Positions 8,509-18,947 of a stretch of DNA of 64,000 nucleotides are shown piece by piece. The DNA lies in contig NZ_MSCT01000002.1 of assembly GCF_001921865.1 (NCBI RefSeq), positions 124,001 to 188,000 on the forward strand. Direction: 5' to 3'. A program made the position numbers and the translations under genes. Source of the stretch: Pseudomonas chlororaphis (GTDB taxonomy: Bacteria > Pseudomonadota > Gammaproteobacteria > Pseudomonadales > Pseudomonadaceae). Below the pieces are notes generated by a model. The model saw only the letters and a program-made list of their open reading frames with translations. It searched no databases and was not told the origin of the DNA. Each line of letters opens with the position of its first letter. Positions within the stretch are counted from its first letter, which is position 1.

Positions 8509-8937
8509 TCAACCCTCGAGCGGCAACCAGGGGTTGATAACGATCAGCCCGGTGTCGGCGAAGTCCCTGGTATTGCGGGTGGCGATGGCGGCGTCGTGGA
8601 CCCGGCAGATCGCTGCAATCTGCGCATCCACCAGGCTGATCGGACGGCCCGACTTTTCCCGGTGCGAGATCAGGTGCGCGTAGTACAGCGCGGCCTGGGT
8701 GCCGAAGGGCATGATGCGGTCGATGAAGTCTTCCTCGAACATGGCCAGCGCCGAGGCATGCAGCGTCTGCTTGCGTTTGCCGTGGGGCAGGCGCGCGATG
8801 CCGTGGAGAATCTCGGCCATGGTCATGGCGCTGATATAGAGGTCTTCGATGGGTTGCGACTCGATCCACAGCAGCACCGAGGCATCCGGTTGAGGACGCA
8901 TCAGTTCTGACAGCACGTTGGTATCGAGCACGATCAT
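8509..8937 (-). CDS. VapC/FitB-type PIN-domain toxin
   Basis: A 142-residue PIN-domain ribonuclease. Acidic active-site residues are visible in MIVLDTNVLSELMRP (Asp5), a mid-protein Glu (TMAEILHG), and the C-terminal pair region VDAQIAAICRVHDAAIATRNTRDF. The sequence is most like FitB and other VapC proteins that cleave RNA with Mg2+. The start overlaps the stop of the upstream antitoxin gene by 4 bases (ATGA), so the pair is translationally coupled. The frame stays open upstream to 9219, but that part is only overlap with the antitoxin. Confidence 0.9.
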   Translation of the reverse strand: MIVLDTNVLSELMRPQPDASVLLWIESQPIEDLYISAMTMAEILHGIARLPHGKRKQTLHASALAMFEEDFIDRIMPFGTQAALYYAHLISHREKSGRPISLVDAQIAAICRVHDAAIATRNTRDFADTGLIVINPWLPLEG

Positions 8938-9179
8938 TCGTTCAGGTCCGCTGCGCGGGCCGGCTCGGTGCGCTCGGGCAGTTCCAGTTCCACCCCGCCG
9001 GTCGCGGCAAAACGTGTGCGGATGCGGCTGCCCAGGCCCTGGCCGTCGGTCGTGCGGCTCAGGGCGCGGCGCAGGATCAGTCGGGCTTCTTCTTCCATGG
9101 AATGACCGTTGTGGGCGGCCTCGATACGCAGGCGCTCTTTGATCTGGTCGTCCAGATTGCGGATGGTAAGGCTGGCCAT
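8934..9179 (-). CDS. FitA/StbC-type ribbon-helix-helix antitoxin
   Basis: An 81-residue protein. The N-terminal ribbon-helix-helix, MASLTIRNLDDQIKERLRIEAA, is followed by the EEEARLILRRAL helix, typical of FitA and plasmid-stability StbC proteins. The C-terminal tail should wrap the PIN toxin. It probably autorepresses the pair. GAGGAG lies directly upstream of the ATG. The antitoxin-first order is normal for VapBC/FitAB modules. Confidence 0.88.
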   Translation of the reverse strand: MASLTIRNLDDQIKERLRIEAAHNGHSMEEEARLILRRALSRTTDGQGLGSRIRTRFAATGGVELELPERTEPARAADLNE

Positions 9180-9286
9180 GGGCTCCTCCGGATGAAATCA
9201 ATGCAATCATTGATAGCATAACGGCGAGTTGGCGGAGGCGAGCAACCGCTGGTCGTCTGGGTGGCCCGCTCTATGCGGGCCATGCG

Positions 9287-10135
9287 CTACGGGAGCTCTT
9301 TGAAAAACGGCGCATCCCCCAGAATCGTCGCGCGGTGCATCACGCGGCGCTGCGGGCGGTAGTCGTCGACCGCGTAATGCTGGGTCACGCGGTTGTCCCA
9401 GAAGGCCACGTCGTTGGTTTGCCAGCGCCAGCGGAGGGTGAATTCGGGGCGGGTGGCATGGGCGAACAGCAGTTTGAGGATGACCTCGCTTTCGCTGTCC
9501 GACAGCTCGTTGATCTTCGTTGTGAAGCCTTCGTTGACGAACAGCGACTGGCGTCCGCTGACCGGGTGGGTGCGGATCACCGGGTGCGACAGCGGCGGGT
9601 TTTTCCGCTTGGTTTCTTCCCAGCGCGCCAGGTCCTCGGGGGTATTGCCGAAGCGCTCCAGCGGAAAGGACTTGATGAAGTCGTGGGTCGCGGTCAGCCC
9701 TTGCAGCAGCTTCTTCATCGGCTCCGAAAGCGCCTCGAAGGCCGCGATGCCGCTGGCCCACAGGGTATCGCCGCCGTAGGCCGGCAGTAGCTTGGCGCTG
9801 AGCACCGCGCCCAGGGCCGGGGTCGGCAGGAAAGTCACGTCGGTGTGCCAGATGGCGTTGTCGCGCACATCGGTTTCGGCGGTGTCGAGGATCAGCACCT
9901 GCGGTTGTTCCGGCACGTTGGGGTAGATCGGATGGATATGCAGGTCGCCGAAATTGGCCGCGAAGCGCGCTTGTTGCTGCGGCGAGATCGATTGGTCGCG
10001 CAAGAACAGCACCTGATGCTGGAGCAGCGCCTGTTCGATGGCGTCGCGCTGTTCGGCGTCCAGCGGCTGGCGGATATCGACGCCGCCGATCTGGGCGCCC
10101 AGGGCGGAGCTTAAAGGGGTGACGGTCAGGCTCAT
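9287..10135 (-). CDS. tauD: Taurine dioxygenase
   Basis: A 282-residue Fe(II)/2-oxoglutarate-dependent dioxygenase, close to E. coli TauD in length (283). The iron-binding facial triad is visible as His97 and Asp99 in IWHTDVTF and His253 in TQHYAVDDY; Arg264 is placed to bind 2-oxoglutarate. It hydroxylates taurine, which breaks down to aminoacetaldehyde and sulfite used as a sulfur source. It is the last gene of tauABCD, 75 bp after tauC. Expression under sulfate limitation is established for the family. Confidence 0.93.
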   Translation of the reverse strand: MSLTVTPLSSALGAQIGGVDIRQPLDAEQRDAIEQALLQHQVLFLRDQSISPQQQARFAANFGDLHIHPIYPNVPEQPQVLILDTAETDVRDNAIWHTDVTFLPTPALGAVLSAKLLPAYGGDTLWASGIAAFEALSEPMKKLLQGLTATHDFIKSFPLERFGNTPEDLARWEETKRKNPPLSHPVIRTHPVSGRQSLFVNEGFTTKINELSDSESEVILKLLFAHATRPEFTLRWRWQTNDVAFWDNRVTQHYAVDDYRPQRRVMHRATILGDAPFFKELP

Positions 10136-10210
10136 GGTCGTTCTCGGATTAGGGCGCCGAATTGCCGGCGTGGTCAGCTTTTTCGGTAAAAATATGCCCG
10201 CTACAGGGTT

Positions 10211-11050
10211 TCAATGGCCCTGGCCATGCCAGGGCACCAGCTTGCGTTGCAGGGCGCGCAGGCCCATTTCCATGGCGAAGGCGATCAGGGCGATGACCAG
10301 GATTCCCAGTACCACCACGTCGGTGACCAGGAACTGCGCGGCGGACTGCACCATGAAGCCCAGGCCGCTGGTGGCGGCGATCAGTTCGGCGGCGACCAGG
10401 GTCGACCAGCCCACGCCGAGGCCGATGCGCACGCCGGTGAGGATGTCGGGCAGGGCGCTGGGCAGGATCACATGGCGAATCAGCTGGGCCCGGGTCGCGC
10501 CCAGGGACTGCGCGGCGCGCAGCCGGACCGGGTCCACGGTGCGTACGCCGGTCGCGGTGGCGATGGCGATCGGCGCGAAGATCGCCAGGTAGATCAGCAG
10601 CACCTTGGACAGCTCGCCGATGCCGCACCAGATGACGATCAGCGGCAGGTAGGCCAGGGGCGGAATCGGCCGGTAGAACTCGATCAGCGGGTCCAGCACG
10701 CCACGGGCGATGCGGTTGTGGCCGATGGCGATGCCCACCGGAATCGCGGTCAGCACGGCAAAGCCCAGGGCCAGGCCGATGCGCCCGAGGCTCGCGCCCA
10801 GGTGCTGCCACAAGGTGGAATCCATATAGCCGCTGGTCGCCAGCAGCCAGCCTTTTTGCAGCACGGCGCCGGGCGACGGCAGGAACAGCGGCTCGATCAG
10901 CCCGCTGGCGGTCACTGCCCACCACAGCGCGAGCAGCACGACCAGGGTCAGGACGCTGATCCAGCGCGTGCTCAGGCTGCGACGCACAGGCAGCGCCGTG
11001 GGCGCGGTGGTGGTTTTGGCCGTGGCGGCCGGAAGGTCATAGCTGCTCAT
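10211..11050 (-). CDS. tauC: Taurine/sulfonate ABC transporter permease
   Basis: A 279-residue inner-membrane protein with about six hydrophobic segments. The first is [21 protein letters not shown]. The binding-protein-dependent transport EAA motif is visible as [31 protein letters not shown], which contacts TauB. The start overlaps the tauB stop by 4 bases (ATGA), so translation is coupled. It forms the membrane channel for taurine and related alkanesulfonates. Confidence 0.92.
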   Translation of the reverse strand: MSSYDLPAATAKTTTAPTALPVRRSLSTRWISVLTLVVLLALWWAVTASGLIEPLFLPSPGAVLQKGWLLATSGYMDSTLWQHLGASLGRIGLALGFAVLTAIPVGIAIGHNRIARGVLDPLIEFYRPIPPLAYLPLIVIWCGIGELSKVLLIYLAIFAPIAIATATGVRTVDPVRLRAAQSLGATRAQLIRHVILPSALPDILTGVRIGLGVGWSTLVAAELIAATSGLGFMVQSAAQFLVTDVVVLGILVIALIAFAMEMGLRALQRKLVPWHGQGH

Positions 11051-11841
11051 GCGGGCTCCTGCCGCGAGGCGGCGCTGCGTTGGGAGAACACCCGGGCCAG
11101 CACGTGTTCGCGGGTTTCGATGAAGCGCGGGTCGGACTTGATCGCCCGCGCCGACTCGCCGGCCGCATAGCGCTGGCCGAAGTCCAGGCTCAGGCGCTCG
11201 ACGATCTGCCCCGGGTTGGGCGCCAGGAGGATCAGCTCGGTGGCGAGGAACACCGCTTCTTCGATGTCGTGGGTAATCAGGAACACCGGCTTGGCGGTGC
11301 GGCGCCAGACTTGCAGCAACAGCTCCTGCATCTGCTCGCGGGTGAAGGCATCGAGGGCGCCGAAAGGTTCGTCCATCAGCAATACGCGCGGGTCGGCGGC
11401 CAGGGCCCGGGCCAGGCCGACGCGCTGGCGTTGGCCGCCGGACAGCTGCCAGATGCGCCGCGTGTCGAAGCCGGCCAGGTCCACCAGCGCCAGCATCTCC
11501 CGGGCCCGGGCCTCACGCTGCTCACGGGCGACGCCGGCCAGTTCGAGGCCGAAGCCAACGTTGGCCAGCACGTTTTGCCAGGGCAGCAGGGCATCGTCCT
11601 GGAACACCACGCCGCGTTCGGCGCTGGGGCCGGCGACGGGTACGCCATCCAGGGTGATGCGTCCGGCGCTGGGGGCGACGAAGCCGGCGATCAGGTTCAG
11701 CAGTGATGTCTTGCCGCTGCCGGAAGGGCCGAGGGCAACCAGCAGTTGCCGGGGGCCGAGCGTCAGGGAGATATCCGCCAGCACCGGTTCGGCGGCGCCG
11801 GGGTACTGTGCGCTGATGCGCTCCAGTTGTAGCAAAGCCAT
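11047..11841 (-). CDS. tauB: Taurine/sulfonate ABC transporter ATP-binding protein
   Basis: A 264-residue ABC ATPase. Walker A is [12 protein letters not shown] (about residues 38-49), the Q-loop is [13 protein letters not shown], the signature [15 protein letters not shown], Walker [13 protein letters not shown], and the switch His is in [12 protein letters not shown]. The set is complete, so the protein should be active. It energises taurine import with TauC and TauA and sits between them in the operon. Confidence 0.93.
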   Translation of the reverse strand: MALLQLERISAQYPGAAEPVLADISLTLGPRQLLVALGPSGSGKTSLLNLIAGFVAPSAGRITLDGVPVAGPSAERGVVFQDDALLPWQNVLANVGFGLELAGVAREQREARAREMLALVDLAGFDTRRIWQLSGGQRQRVGLARALAADPRVLLMDEPFGALDAFTREQMQELLLQVWRRTAKPVFLITHDIEEAVFLATELILLAPNPGQIVERLSLDFGQRYAAGESARAIKSDPRFIETREHVLARVFSQRSAASRQEPA

Positions 11842-11947
11842 GACGGCTCTCCTTTATAGATGCCTTTTTACAGATGCAGCGGTTACCGCGGCGCCAAGCG
11901 TGACGAAGAACGCCGGGCCAGTGCCCGGCGACTCCAGCGGCAGGCCT

Positions 11948-12925
11948 TTACTGGGTGATGTACCGGGCGCTGACGTAAGGCGCGTAGTCCGGCAGCACCG
12001 CTTCGACCTTGCCTTGCTCCTTGAGGAACGCCGCGGTGTCGGTGATCGCTTGGGTGGTCGGCGCGCCGAGGCTGCTGATCTGGTCGGCGGCCAGCGGGTA
12101 GACGTTGCCCTGCAACAGCAGCGGGATGTCGCTGGCCTTGGCGCCGGACAGCTTCACCAGCTTGTCGACGTTGCCCTGGTTGGCCAGCCAGGCGGCCGGG
12201 TCCTTGCGGTAGTCGGCATAGGCATCCAGGGTCACCTTGGCGAAGGCGGTGACGATTTCCGGGTGCTTCTCGGCGAAGTCCTTGCGCACGATCCAGGCGT
12301 CGAAGGTCGGCGCGCCGAACTTGGCCAGTTCGCCGGAGGTGATCAGCACCTTGCCGTTTTCCTTGGCCACGCCCAACGCCGGGTCCCAGACGTAGGTGGC
12401 GTCGATGTCGCCGCGCTTCCAGGCGGCGATGATCGCCGGTGGCGCGAGGTTGAGGACCTGGACTTTCGCCGGATCGATGTTCCAGTGCTTGAGCGCGGCC
12501 AGCAGGCTGTAGTGGCCGGTGGAAACGAACGGCACGGCGACCTTCTTGCCGACCAGGTCCTGGGGCGTCTTGATCCCGGAACCGTCACGGGCCACCAGGG
12601 CCTCGGCGGCGCCGATCTGGGTGGCGATCAGAAAGGTTTGCACCGGTACCTTGCGGGTGATCGCGGCGGTCAGCGGGCTGGAACCCAGGTAGCCGATCTG
12701 CACGTCGCCGGAGGCGATGGCGGCGATGATGTCGGCGCCGTTGTCGAATTTGCGCCAGTCGATGTTGGCCTTGGTGACCTTTTCGTAGGTGCCGTCGGCC
12801 TGGGCGACTTTCGCCGGATCGACGGTGGTCTGGTAGGCGACGGTGACGTCGGCGGCCTGGGCGAAGAAGCTCGCGGTGGCCAGCGATGCGGCCGCCAGCA
12901 GGCGAAGGGGGGCGTGCAGTTTCAT
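11948..12925 (-). CDS. tauA: Taurine ABC transporter substrate-binding protein
   Basis: A 325-residue periplasmic binding protein. MKLHAPLRLLAAASLATASFFAQA is a clear Sec signal peptide with an AxA-type cleavage site, and the mature part begins ADVTVAYQTTVDP as in TauA/SsuA proteins. The start at 12925 has GAGGAG 7 bases upstream; an upstream in-frame start at 12940 would spoil the signal peptide. It is the first gene of tauABCD. The AT-rich stretch upstream (about 12970-13040) is the likely promoter region; a CysB/Cbl site there is expected from the family but was not identified. Confidence 0.92.
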   Translation of the reverse strand: MKLHAPLRLLAAASLATASFFAQAADVTVAYQTTVDPAKVAQADGTYEKVTKANIDWRKFDNGADIIAAIASGDVQIGYLGSSPLTAAITRKVPVQTFLIATQIGAAEALVARDGSGIKTPQDLVGKKVAVPFVSTGHYSLLAALKHWNIDPAKVQVLNLAPPAIIAAWKRGDIDATYVWDPALGVAKENGKVLITSGELAKFGAPTFDAWIVRKDFAEKHPEIVTAFAKVTLDAYADYRKDPAAWLANQGNVDKLVKLSGAKASDIPLLLQGNVYPLAADQISSLGAPTTQAITDTAAFLKEQGKVEAVLPDYAPYVSARYITQ

Positions 12926-13077
12926 TGTGAAGCTCCTCAAGACAGGCGGCCGGGTGTGGGGCGTGTAAGGAGACTAAATGATCTAAGAACTCTGAAATAA
13001 ATAACTTTTTGGAATTAGCTTAAAAGGGGAATGTTCTAATGAGGGCGTTTTGCCGGGAGGGAGCGCTTTGCGCTCCA

Positions 13078-13141
13078 TCGCGAGCAAGCTCGCTCCTACA
13101 GGGGCCGTATGATTCTGTAGGAGCGAGGCTTGCCCGCGATA
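13078..13141. repeat. REP doublet (inverted pair, family 1)
   Basis: ATCGCGAGCAAGCTCGCTCC faces TGTAGGAGCGAGGCTTGCCC with a short spacer. It lies just beyond the gshA stop, upstream of the tau operon, where it may limit read-through from gshA. Confidence 0.82.
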
Positions 13142-13160
13142 AGCGCCGCAGGCGCTTGGC

Positions 13161-14759
13161 TTAATTGCTGATCGCCAGGATGCTCGCCTGGTACGAGCCG
13201 ACGAACACATCGAAGTCGCCGACTTCGTTCTGTTCCAGCTCGGCCTGTTGTTGCAGCGAGTTGCGCGCCGCTTCCTCGAAGCGCGCCTGGTCTTCCTTGC
13301 TCAGGGGCTCGCTGCGGAAGAACTCGGCGTGGGCCAGGCTCTGGCGCAGGGAAAACTGGCTGAAGCTTTCCTTGTGCTCCTGCATGGCGGCCAGGACCTG
13401 GGCCGAAGGGGTCAGGGACGGGTCCTTGACCTTGTCCAACTGGGCGTCCAGCGCCTTGCTGTGGGCATCGCTGTCCTGGCTGCGGTCGAGCAGGGCGGCC
13501 AGCGGCGCGATCTTCTCCAGCAATTCGCCGGCCCACTCCTTGAGCTCCACCGGCTGCCCCTGGCGCTGCAGTTGCAGCCCCGGGCGGCGTCCTTCCTTGA
13601 CCACGCTGAGGAAGTTCGAGGTGGCGTTGCCGCACTCGTTGTTCTCCAGCAGCGGGCTCTCGTTGAGCGCACAATACAGCAGGAAGGCGTCGAGGAAGCG
13701 CGCCTCCTGCACGTCGATGCCCATCGGTAGGAACGGGTTGATGTCCAGGCAGCGCACTTCGACGTACTGGATGCCCCGGGCCATCAGCGCCTGGATCGGC
13801 CGCTCGCCGGTGTAGGTCACGCGTTTCGGGCGGATGTTGGAGTAGTACTCGTTTTCGATCTGCAGGATGTTGGTGTTGAGCTGGACCCACTCGCCGTCCT
13901 GGTGGGTGCCGATCTCCACGTAAGGCGCGTACGGCGTGGCGACGGCCTTGCGCAGGCTGTCGGTGTAGCTGTTCAGGTCGTTGTAGCAAGGGGTCAGGCC
14001 GGCCTGGGCGTTGCTCTGGTAGCCCAGGTCGCTCATGCGCAGGCTCGTGGCGTACGGCAGGTACAGGGTCTCGGCGTCCAGTTGTTCCAGCTGGTGCGAG
14101 CGCCCACGCAGGAAGCCTGCGTCCAGCGCCGGCGAAGCGCCGAACAGGTACATCAACAGCCAGCTGTAGCGGCGGAAGTTGCGGATCAGCGCGATATAGG
14201 CCGAGGACTGATAGTCGCGGTCGCTGCCGACGAACCCTTCGGCCTGCTTGAGCAGCGGCCAGAGTTTCTCCGGCAGGGAGAAGTTGTAGTGGATCCCGGC
14301 GATGCACTGCATGGTCTTGCCGTAGCGCAGGGCCAGGCCCTGGCGGTAGACATACTTGAGGCGGCCGATGTTGGAGGTGCCGTAGTAGGCGATCGGGATG
14401 TCTTCCTCGGCCGGCAACGGGCACGGCATCGATGGACTCCACAGGTACTCGTTGCCGAGCTTGCTGTAGGCGAAGCGGTGGATCTTGTCGAGGCTGGCCA
14501 GGGTGTCGGCCGGATCGGCCAGGGCCGGGGTGATGAATTCCAGCAGCGACTCGGAATAATCGGTGGTGATCTGTTCGTTGGTCAGCGCGGAACCCAGCTC
14601 TTCCGGGTGCGGGGTCTGCGCCAGGCGCGCCTCGCCGGTCACGCGCAGGCATTCGCGCTCGATACCGTGCAGGCACTGCTCGAGCAGAGAGAGGTTGGCG
14701 CGCTCGCCGAGCAGGGCCAGGCGGCGGTTGAGAAGTTCGCTCAAGTTGGATTCCTTCAC
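13161..14759 (-). CDS. gshA: Glutamate-cysteine ligase
   Basis: A 532-residue protein of the proteobacterial GshA family (E. coli enzyme 518). Recognisable segments are [55 protein letters not shown] and [14 protein letters not shown]. It joins glutamate and cysteine with ATP, the first and rate-limiting step of glutathione synthesis. The start codon is GTG with no clear ribosome binding site, so a slightly internal start is possible. It is downstream of tex and a thioesterase gene on the same strand, with a 276-bp gap (14760-15036) in which nothing further was recognised. Confidence 0.95.
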   Translation of the reverse strand: MKESNLSELLNRRLALLGERANLSLLEQCLHGIERECLRVTGEARLAQTPHPEELGSALTNEQITTDYSESLLEFITPALADPADTLASLDKIHRFAYSKLGNEYLWSPSMPCPLPAEEDIPIAYYGTSNIGRLKYVYRQGLALRYGKTMQCIAGIHYNFSLPEKLWPLLKQAEGFVGSDRDYQSSAYIALIRNFRRYSWLLMYLFGASPALDAGFLRGRSHQLEQLDAETLYLPYATSLRMSDLGYQSNAQAGLTPCYNDLNSYTDSLRKAVATPYAPYVEIGTHQDGEWVQLNTNILQIENEYYSNIRPKRVTYTGERPIQALMARGIQYVEVRCLDINPFLPMGIDVQEARFLDAFLLYCALNESPLLENNECGNATSNFLSVVKEGRRPGLQLQRQGQPVELKEWAGELLEKIAPLAALLDRSQDSDAHSKALDAQLDKVKDPSLTPSAQVLAAMQEHKESFSQFSLRQSLAHAEFFRSEPLSKEDQARFEEAARNSLQQQAELEQNEVGDFDVFVGSYQASILAISN

Positions 14760-15036
14760 GCGTCAGTCGCCCCAATATGGGGGTGGGCAGGACGGTCTAC
14801 AAGGGTGAAGTTGAAACTGGCGTTTTCGCCTGGTCGTTGAGCCGTCTCGGCCCGTTTTGCAAGCACCACGCTTCATCCCTGAATCTGGTTTTGGCGCACG
14901 CGGAAAACTCCGACGCCGCTTTCGCAGCGCCGAAATTAACTCAAATCGAGGGCGCGGAGCTAGGTTTGTCGCTGTTCGGGGGCGGGCCGCGTCGCTACCG
15001 GATGAGTTTGCGTCGCGGCTGTCGCCAACCGGGGCC

Positions 15037-15420
15037 TCAGAGGACCGCGAACGTGCCTTGTGCCTTGGCGATCAGTTTGTCGCCCTGCACCACATCGGCC
15101 TCGACCACCAGGGTGCGGCGGCCGGGGTGGATGACCTTGGCGCGGCACAGCACCTCGCCTTCGGCCACCGCGCGGATGTAGTTGATCTTGCACTCGATGG
15201 TCGCGCTCTGCTGGTCGAAACCGTGGGAGCTGGAACAGGCCAGCCCCATGGCAATGTCCACCAGGCTGAAGATCGCCCCGCCATGCAGCTTCTGGCCGCG
15301 ATTGCGCAACTGCGGGGTCAGCGCCAGGGCGACGTCCGCCTCGCCTGTTTCCAGGCGTTGCAGGCGGCAGCCGAGCAATTGGCTGAAGGCGCTTTCGGTC
15401 AGGCCGGCAGGGATTTCCAT
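15037..15420 (-). CDS. PaaI-family hotdog thioesterase
   Basis: A 127-residue hotdog-fold protein. The thioesterase motif LHGGAIFSLVDIAMGLA holds the HGG and the catalytic acidic residue position seen in PaaI and YbgC-like enzymes; INYIRAVAEGEVLCRAKV is the central strand pair. It probably hydrolyses an acyl-CoA. The start overlaps the tex stop by one base (TGATG), so the two are translationally coupled. Confidence 0.85.
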   Translation of the reverse strand: MEIPAGLTESAFSQLLGCRLQRLETGEADVALALTPQLRNRGQKLHGGAIFSLVDIAMGLACSSSHGFDQQSATIECKINYIRAVAEGEVLCRAKVIHPGRRTLVVEADVVQGDKLIAKAQGTFAVL

Positions 15421-17744
15421 CAGCGTTTCTTCAACTGTTTGGCGTTGGCGAACAGCGAGGCCATGGCGTTGTTGCTTGGCGCCGCGGCCGTGGTTTCCTT
15501 GCGTGGAGCGTTGCCCTGGGAAGAGCGCGGCGCCGAACCTGGACGCGAACCGCGGGCGCCGTCGATTTTCTCGCCCGGGGTGTCACTCATGCGCATCGAC
15601 AGGCCCACGCGTTTGCGCGGAATGTCGACTTCCATGACCTTGACCTTGACCACGTCGCCGGCCTTCACCGCCTCGCGCGGGTCCTTGATGAATTTCTCCG
15701 ATAGCGCGGAGATATGCACCAGGCCGTCCTGATGCACGCCGATGTCGACGAAGGCGCCGAAGTTGGTGACGTTGGTCACCACGCCTTCGAGGATCATCCC
15801 CAGTTGCAGGTCCTTGAGGTCTTCGACGCCTTCCTGGAACTCGGCGGTCTTGAACTCGGGGCGCGGGTCGCGGCCGGGCTTGTCCAGTTCCTGGAGAATG
15901 TCGGTGACGGTCGGCAGGCCGAAAGTCTCGTCGGTGAACTTCTTCGGGTCCAGGCGCTTGAGGAAGCCGCTGTCGCCGATCAGCGAGCGGATGTCGCGGT
16001 CGGTTTCGGCGGCGATGCGTTGCACCAGCGGATAAGCCTCAGGGTGCACCGCGGAGGCGTCCAGCGGGTTGTCGCCGTTCATCACACGCAGGAAGCCGGC
16101 GGCCTGTTCGAAGGTCTTCTCGCCCAGGCGGGCGACCTTCTTCAGCGCGGCGCGGGTCTTGAACACACCGTTTTCATCGCGGTGGCTGACGATGTTCTGC
16201 GCCAGGGTGGTGTTGAGGCCGGAGATCCGCGCCAGCAGCGCCACGGAGGCGGTGTTCACGTCCACGCCGACGGCGTTCACGCAGTCCTCGACCACCGCGT
16301 CCAGGCCGCGTGCCAGCTTCAACTGCGACACGTCATGCTGGTACTGGCCGACGCCGATGGATTTCGGATCGATCTTCACCAGCTCGGCCAAAGGGTCCTG
16401 CAGGCGGCGGGCGATGGACACCGCGCCACGGATCGACACGTCCAGGTCGGGGAATTCCTTGGCCGCCAGTTCCGAGGCCGAGTACACCGAGGCGCCAGCC
16501 TCGGAGACCATGACCTTGGTCATGCGCATGGCCGGGTATTGCTTGATCAGGTCGGCGGCCAGCTTGTCGGTCTCGCGGCTGGCGGTGCCGTTGCCGATGG
16601 CGATCAGGTCCACCGAATGCTTGGCGCACAGGGCGGCCAGCACGGCGAGGGTCTGGTCCCACTTGTTGTGCGGCACGTGCGGGTAGACGGTGGCGTGGTC
16701 CAGCAGTTTGCCGGTGGCATCCACCACCGCGACCTTGCAGCCGGTGCGCAGGCCCGGGTCCAGGCCCAGGGTGGCGCGCGGGCCGGCCGGCGCGGCCAGC
16801 AGCAGGTCGTGCAGGTTGTGGGCGAAGACGTTGATCGCCTCGGTTTCCGCGCCGTCGCGCAGCTCGCCCAGCAGGTCGGTTTCCAGGTGGGTGTAGAGCT
16901 TGACCTTCCAGGTCCAGCGCACCACTTCGCCGAGCCATTTGTCCGCCGCGCGGTTCTGGTTCTGGATGCCGACTTGCTGGCCGATCATGCCTTCGCACGG
17001 GTGCATGGTGCCCGGCAGCTCGTCGCCGACTTTCAGCGCGGAGCTGAGGATGCCTTCGTTGCGGCCGCGGAAAATCGCCAGGGCGCGGTGCGACGGCATG
17101 CTTTTCAGCGGCTCGTCGTGCTCGAAGTAGTCGCGGAACTTGGCGCCTTCCTCTTCCTTGCCGGCGATCACGCGGGCGCTGAGGGTGGCTTCCTGCTTGA
17201 GGTAGTTGCGCAGCTTGTCCAGGAGGCTCGCGTCTTCGGCGAAGCGTTCCATGAGGATGTACTTGGCGCCTTCGAGCGCCGCCTTGACGTCGGCCACGCC
17301 TTTTTCGGCGTCGACGAAGCGCGCGGCTTCGCTTTCCGGGGCCAGGTTCGGGTCGTTGAACAGGCCGTCCGCCAGTTCGCCGAGGCCGGCTTCCAGGGCG
17401 ATCTGGCCCTTGGTGCGGCGCTTCTGCTTGTACGGCAGGTAGAGGTCTTCGAGGCGGGTCTTGGTGTCGGCGAGCTTGATGTCGCGGGCCAGCTCCGGGG
17501 TCAGCTTGCCTTGTTCCTCGATGCTGGCGAGGATGCTGGCGCGCCGCTCGTCGAGTTCTCGCAGGTAGCGCAGGCGCTCTTCCAGATGACGCAACTGGGT
17601 GTCATCGAGGCTGCCGGTCACTTCCTTCCGGTAGCGGGCGATGAAGGGCACGGTGGAGCCTTCATCCAATAGAGCGACGGCCGCTTCGACCTGTTGTGGG
17701 CGTACGCCGAGTTCCTCGGCAATGCGGCTGTTGATGCTGTCCAT
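15420..17744 (-). CDS. tex: Tex-family transcription accessory protein
   Basis: A 774-residue cytoplasmic RNA-binding protein. An N-terminal helical Tex domain starts [24 protein letters not shown] YqgF/RuvC-like domain follows ([17 protein letters not shown], about 330), then helix-hairpin-helix motifs (about 490-570). A C-terminal S1 domain is at about 645-720 ([32 protein letters not shown]), and the tail is basic and low complexity. The start at 17744 has CAGGTGG upstream; the frame is open further upstream to 17825 but that part is not family-like. It is followed by the coupled thioesterase gene. Confidence 0.95.
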   Translation of the reverse strand: MDSINSRIAEELGVRPQQVEAAVALLDEGSTVPFIARYRKEVTGSLDDTQLRHLEERLRYLRELDERRASILASIEEQGKLTPELARDIKLADTKTRLEDLYLPYKQKRRTKGQIALEAGLGELADGLFNDPNLAPESEAARFVDAEKGVADVKAALEGAKYILMERFAEDASLLDKLRNYLKQEATLSARVIAGKEEEGAKFRDYFEHDEPLKSMPSHRALAIFRGRNEGILSSALKVGDELPGTMHPCEGMIGQQVGIQNQNRAADKWLGEVVRWTWKVKLYTHLETDLLGELRDGAETEAINVFAHNLHDLLLAAPAGPRATLGLDPGLRTGCKVAVVDATGKLLDHATVYPHVPHNKWDQTLAVLAALCAKHSVDLIAIGNGTASRETDKLAADLIKQYPAMRMTKVMVSEAGASVYSASELAAKEFPDLDVSIRGAVSIARRLQDPLAELVKIDPKSIGVGQYQHDVSQLKLARGLDAVVEDCVNAVGVDVNTASVALLARISGLNTTLAQNIVSHRDENGVFKTRAALKKVARLGEKTFEQAAGFLRVMNGDNPLDASAVHPEAYPLVQRIAAETDRDIRSLIGDSGFLKRLDPKKFTDETFGLPTVTDILQELDKPGRDPRPEFKTAEFQEGVEDLKDLQLGMILEGVVTNVTNFGAFVDIGVHQDGLVHISALSEKFIKDPREAVKAGDVVKVKVMEVDIPRKRVGLSMRMSDTPGEKIDGARGSRPGSAPRSSQGNAPRKETTAAAPSNNAMASLFANAKQLKKR

Positions 17745-18104
17745 AAAACCACCTGACAAATTGTGAAAGCAGGCCCGCCGGCACGGAGCATTGGGCTCGG
17801 CGAGTCTGGTTGAGCGGCCTGGCATGCGCCGCTACCTGGATCAAAAGGCAGCCTGTTGACCCGTGAAATCGAACAATTACTGCCTGGCCGGGAAAAATAA
17901 AAAGGGGCCGCGGGCGATAACGATAAGAGGTTGCCTGACACAAAAGGCGGCGCATTATAACCAGCGTTCCGGACTTGAGGAGCATCGGAGGGCGCCGGCC
18001 GACGGCGGGTTTTCTGGCGATTGAGGAAAAATCTGCTAACAATGCACACGGTGCGTATAACGGCAGCTACGCCATAATGCGCACCGAGATAAAAGGAGCA
18101 TCCG
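17745..18104. promoter_or_regulatory. Divergent tex / ompR intergenic region
   Basis: This 360-bp gene-free stretch must carry both promoters. On the minus strand TATAAT at 17954-17959 is a perfect -10 for tex, giving a leader of about 200 nt; its -35 is weak. On the plus strand CATAAT at about 18073-18078 is a possible -10 close to ompR, and AAAAGGAG precedes the ompR start. No repeat or RNA gene was recognised. Confidence 0.4.
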
Positions 18105-18845
18105 ATGAGCAGCACCGCACAAACTGCTGAAGGCGAAAAAATTCTGATTGTTGACGACGACCCGGGGCTGAGCAGCCTGCTGGAGCGCTTTTTCGTCAGC
18201 AAGGGCTACCGTGCCCGCGCGGTTCCCAACACCGAGCAGATGGACCGTCTGCTGGGCCGCGAAGTATTCAACCTGGTCGTCCTCGACCTGATGCTGCCTG
18301 GCGAAGACGGCCTGACCGCATGCCGCCGCCTGCGCAGCGCGAACAACCAGATCCCGATCATCATGCTGACCGCCAAGGGTGACGAGCTGAGCCGGATCAA
18401 GGGCCTGGAACTGGGCGCCGACGATTACCTGGCCAAGCCGTTCAACCCCGACGAGCTGATGGCGCGGGTCAAGGCCGTGTTGCGTCGCCAGTCGGCCCCG
18501 GTGCCGGGCGCGCCGGGCAGCGAAGACGAGAACGTCACCTTCGGCGACTACGAGCTGTCCCTGGCCACCCGCGAACTCAAGCGCGGCGAAGAAGTGCACA
18601 TGCTCACCACCGGTGAGTTCGCGGTGCTCAAGGCGCTGGTGATGAACGCCCGTCAGCCGCTGACCCGCGACAAGCTGATGAACCTGGCCCGCGGCCGCGA
18701 GTGGGATGCCCTGGAGCGTTCCATCGACGTGCAGATCTCTCGCCTGCGCCGGATGATCGAGCCCGATCCGTCCAAGCCGCGGTATATCCAGACGGTCTGG
18801 GGCGTGGGTTATGTGTTCGTGCCGGACGGCACCGCGACCAAGTGA
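18105..18845 (+). CDS. ompR: OmpR-family response regulator
   Basis: A 246-residue protein. The receiver domain (about 12-125) has the acidic pair in ILIVDDDP, phosphoacceptor Asp61 in VVLDLMLPGEDG, and the switch Thr and Lys in LTAKG and LAKPFNPDEL. The winged-helix DNA-binding domain (about 145-242) has LTTGEFAVLKAL and RSIDVQISRLRRMIEPDPSKPRYIQTVWGVGYVF. Length and motifs match OmpR closely. It pairs with EnvZ downstream for osmotic and envelope responses. Confidence 0.94.
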   Translation: MSSTAQTAEGEKILIVDDDPGLSSLLERFFVSKGYRARAVPNTEQMDRLLGREVFNLVVLDLMLPGEDGLTACRRLRSANNQIPIIMLTAKGDELSRIKGLELGADDYLAKPFNPDELMARVKAVLRRQSAPVPGAPGSEDENVTFGDYELSLATRELKRGEEVHMLTTGEFAVLKALVMNARQPLTRDKLMNLARGREWDALERSIDVQISRLRRMIEPDPSKPRYIQTVWGVGYVFVPDGTATK

Positions 18846-18854
18846 TCGGTGATT

Positions 18855-18930
18855 TGTAGGAGCGAGCGCCCGGGCCGTTGACCCGGGCGTTCGCATTCCG
18901 CAACGCTGCGAGCGTGGCTCGCTCCTGCAA
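18855..18930 (+). repeat. REP-like palindrome between ompR and envZ
   Basis: TGTAGGAGCGAG is followed 50 bases later by its inverted partner CTCGCTCCTGCA. A further hairpin lies inside, CCCGGGCCGTTGACCCGGG. The whole element fills most of the 102-bp gap between the two genes and would fold strongly in the ompR-envZ mRNA. Confidence 0.75.
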
Positions 18931-18947
18931 AGTGTGTATTGGCTGTT

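Noticed and set aside
14760-15036. A gene or RNA in the 277-bp gap between the thioesterase gene and gshA
   Set aside because: No frame with a plausible start, no terminator and no clear symmetry was found.
15714-17672. A 652-codon open frame on the plus strand
   Set aside because: Antisense to tex, which has a full set of family motifs; this frame has none.
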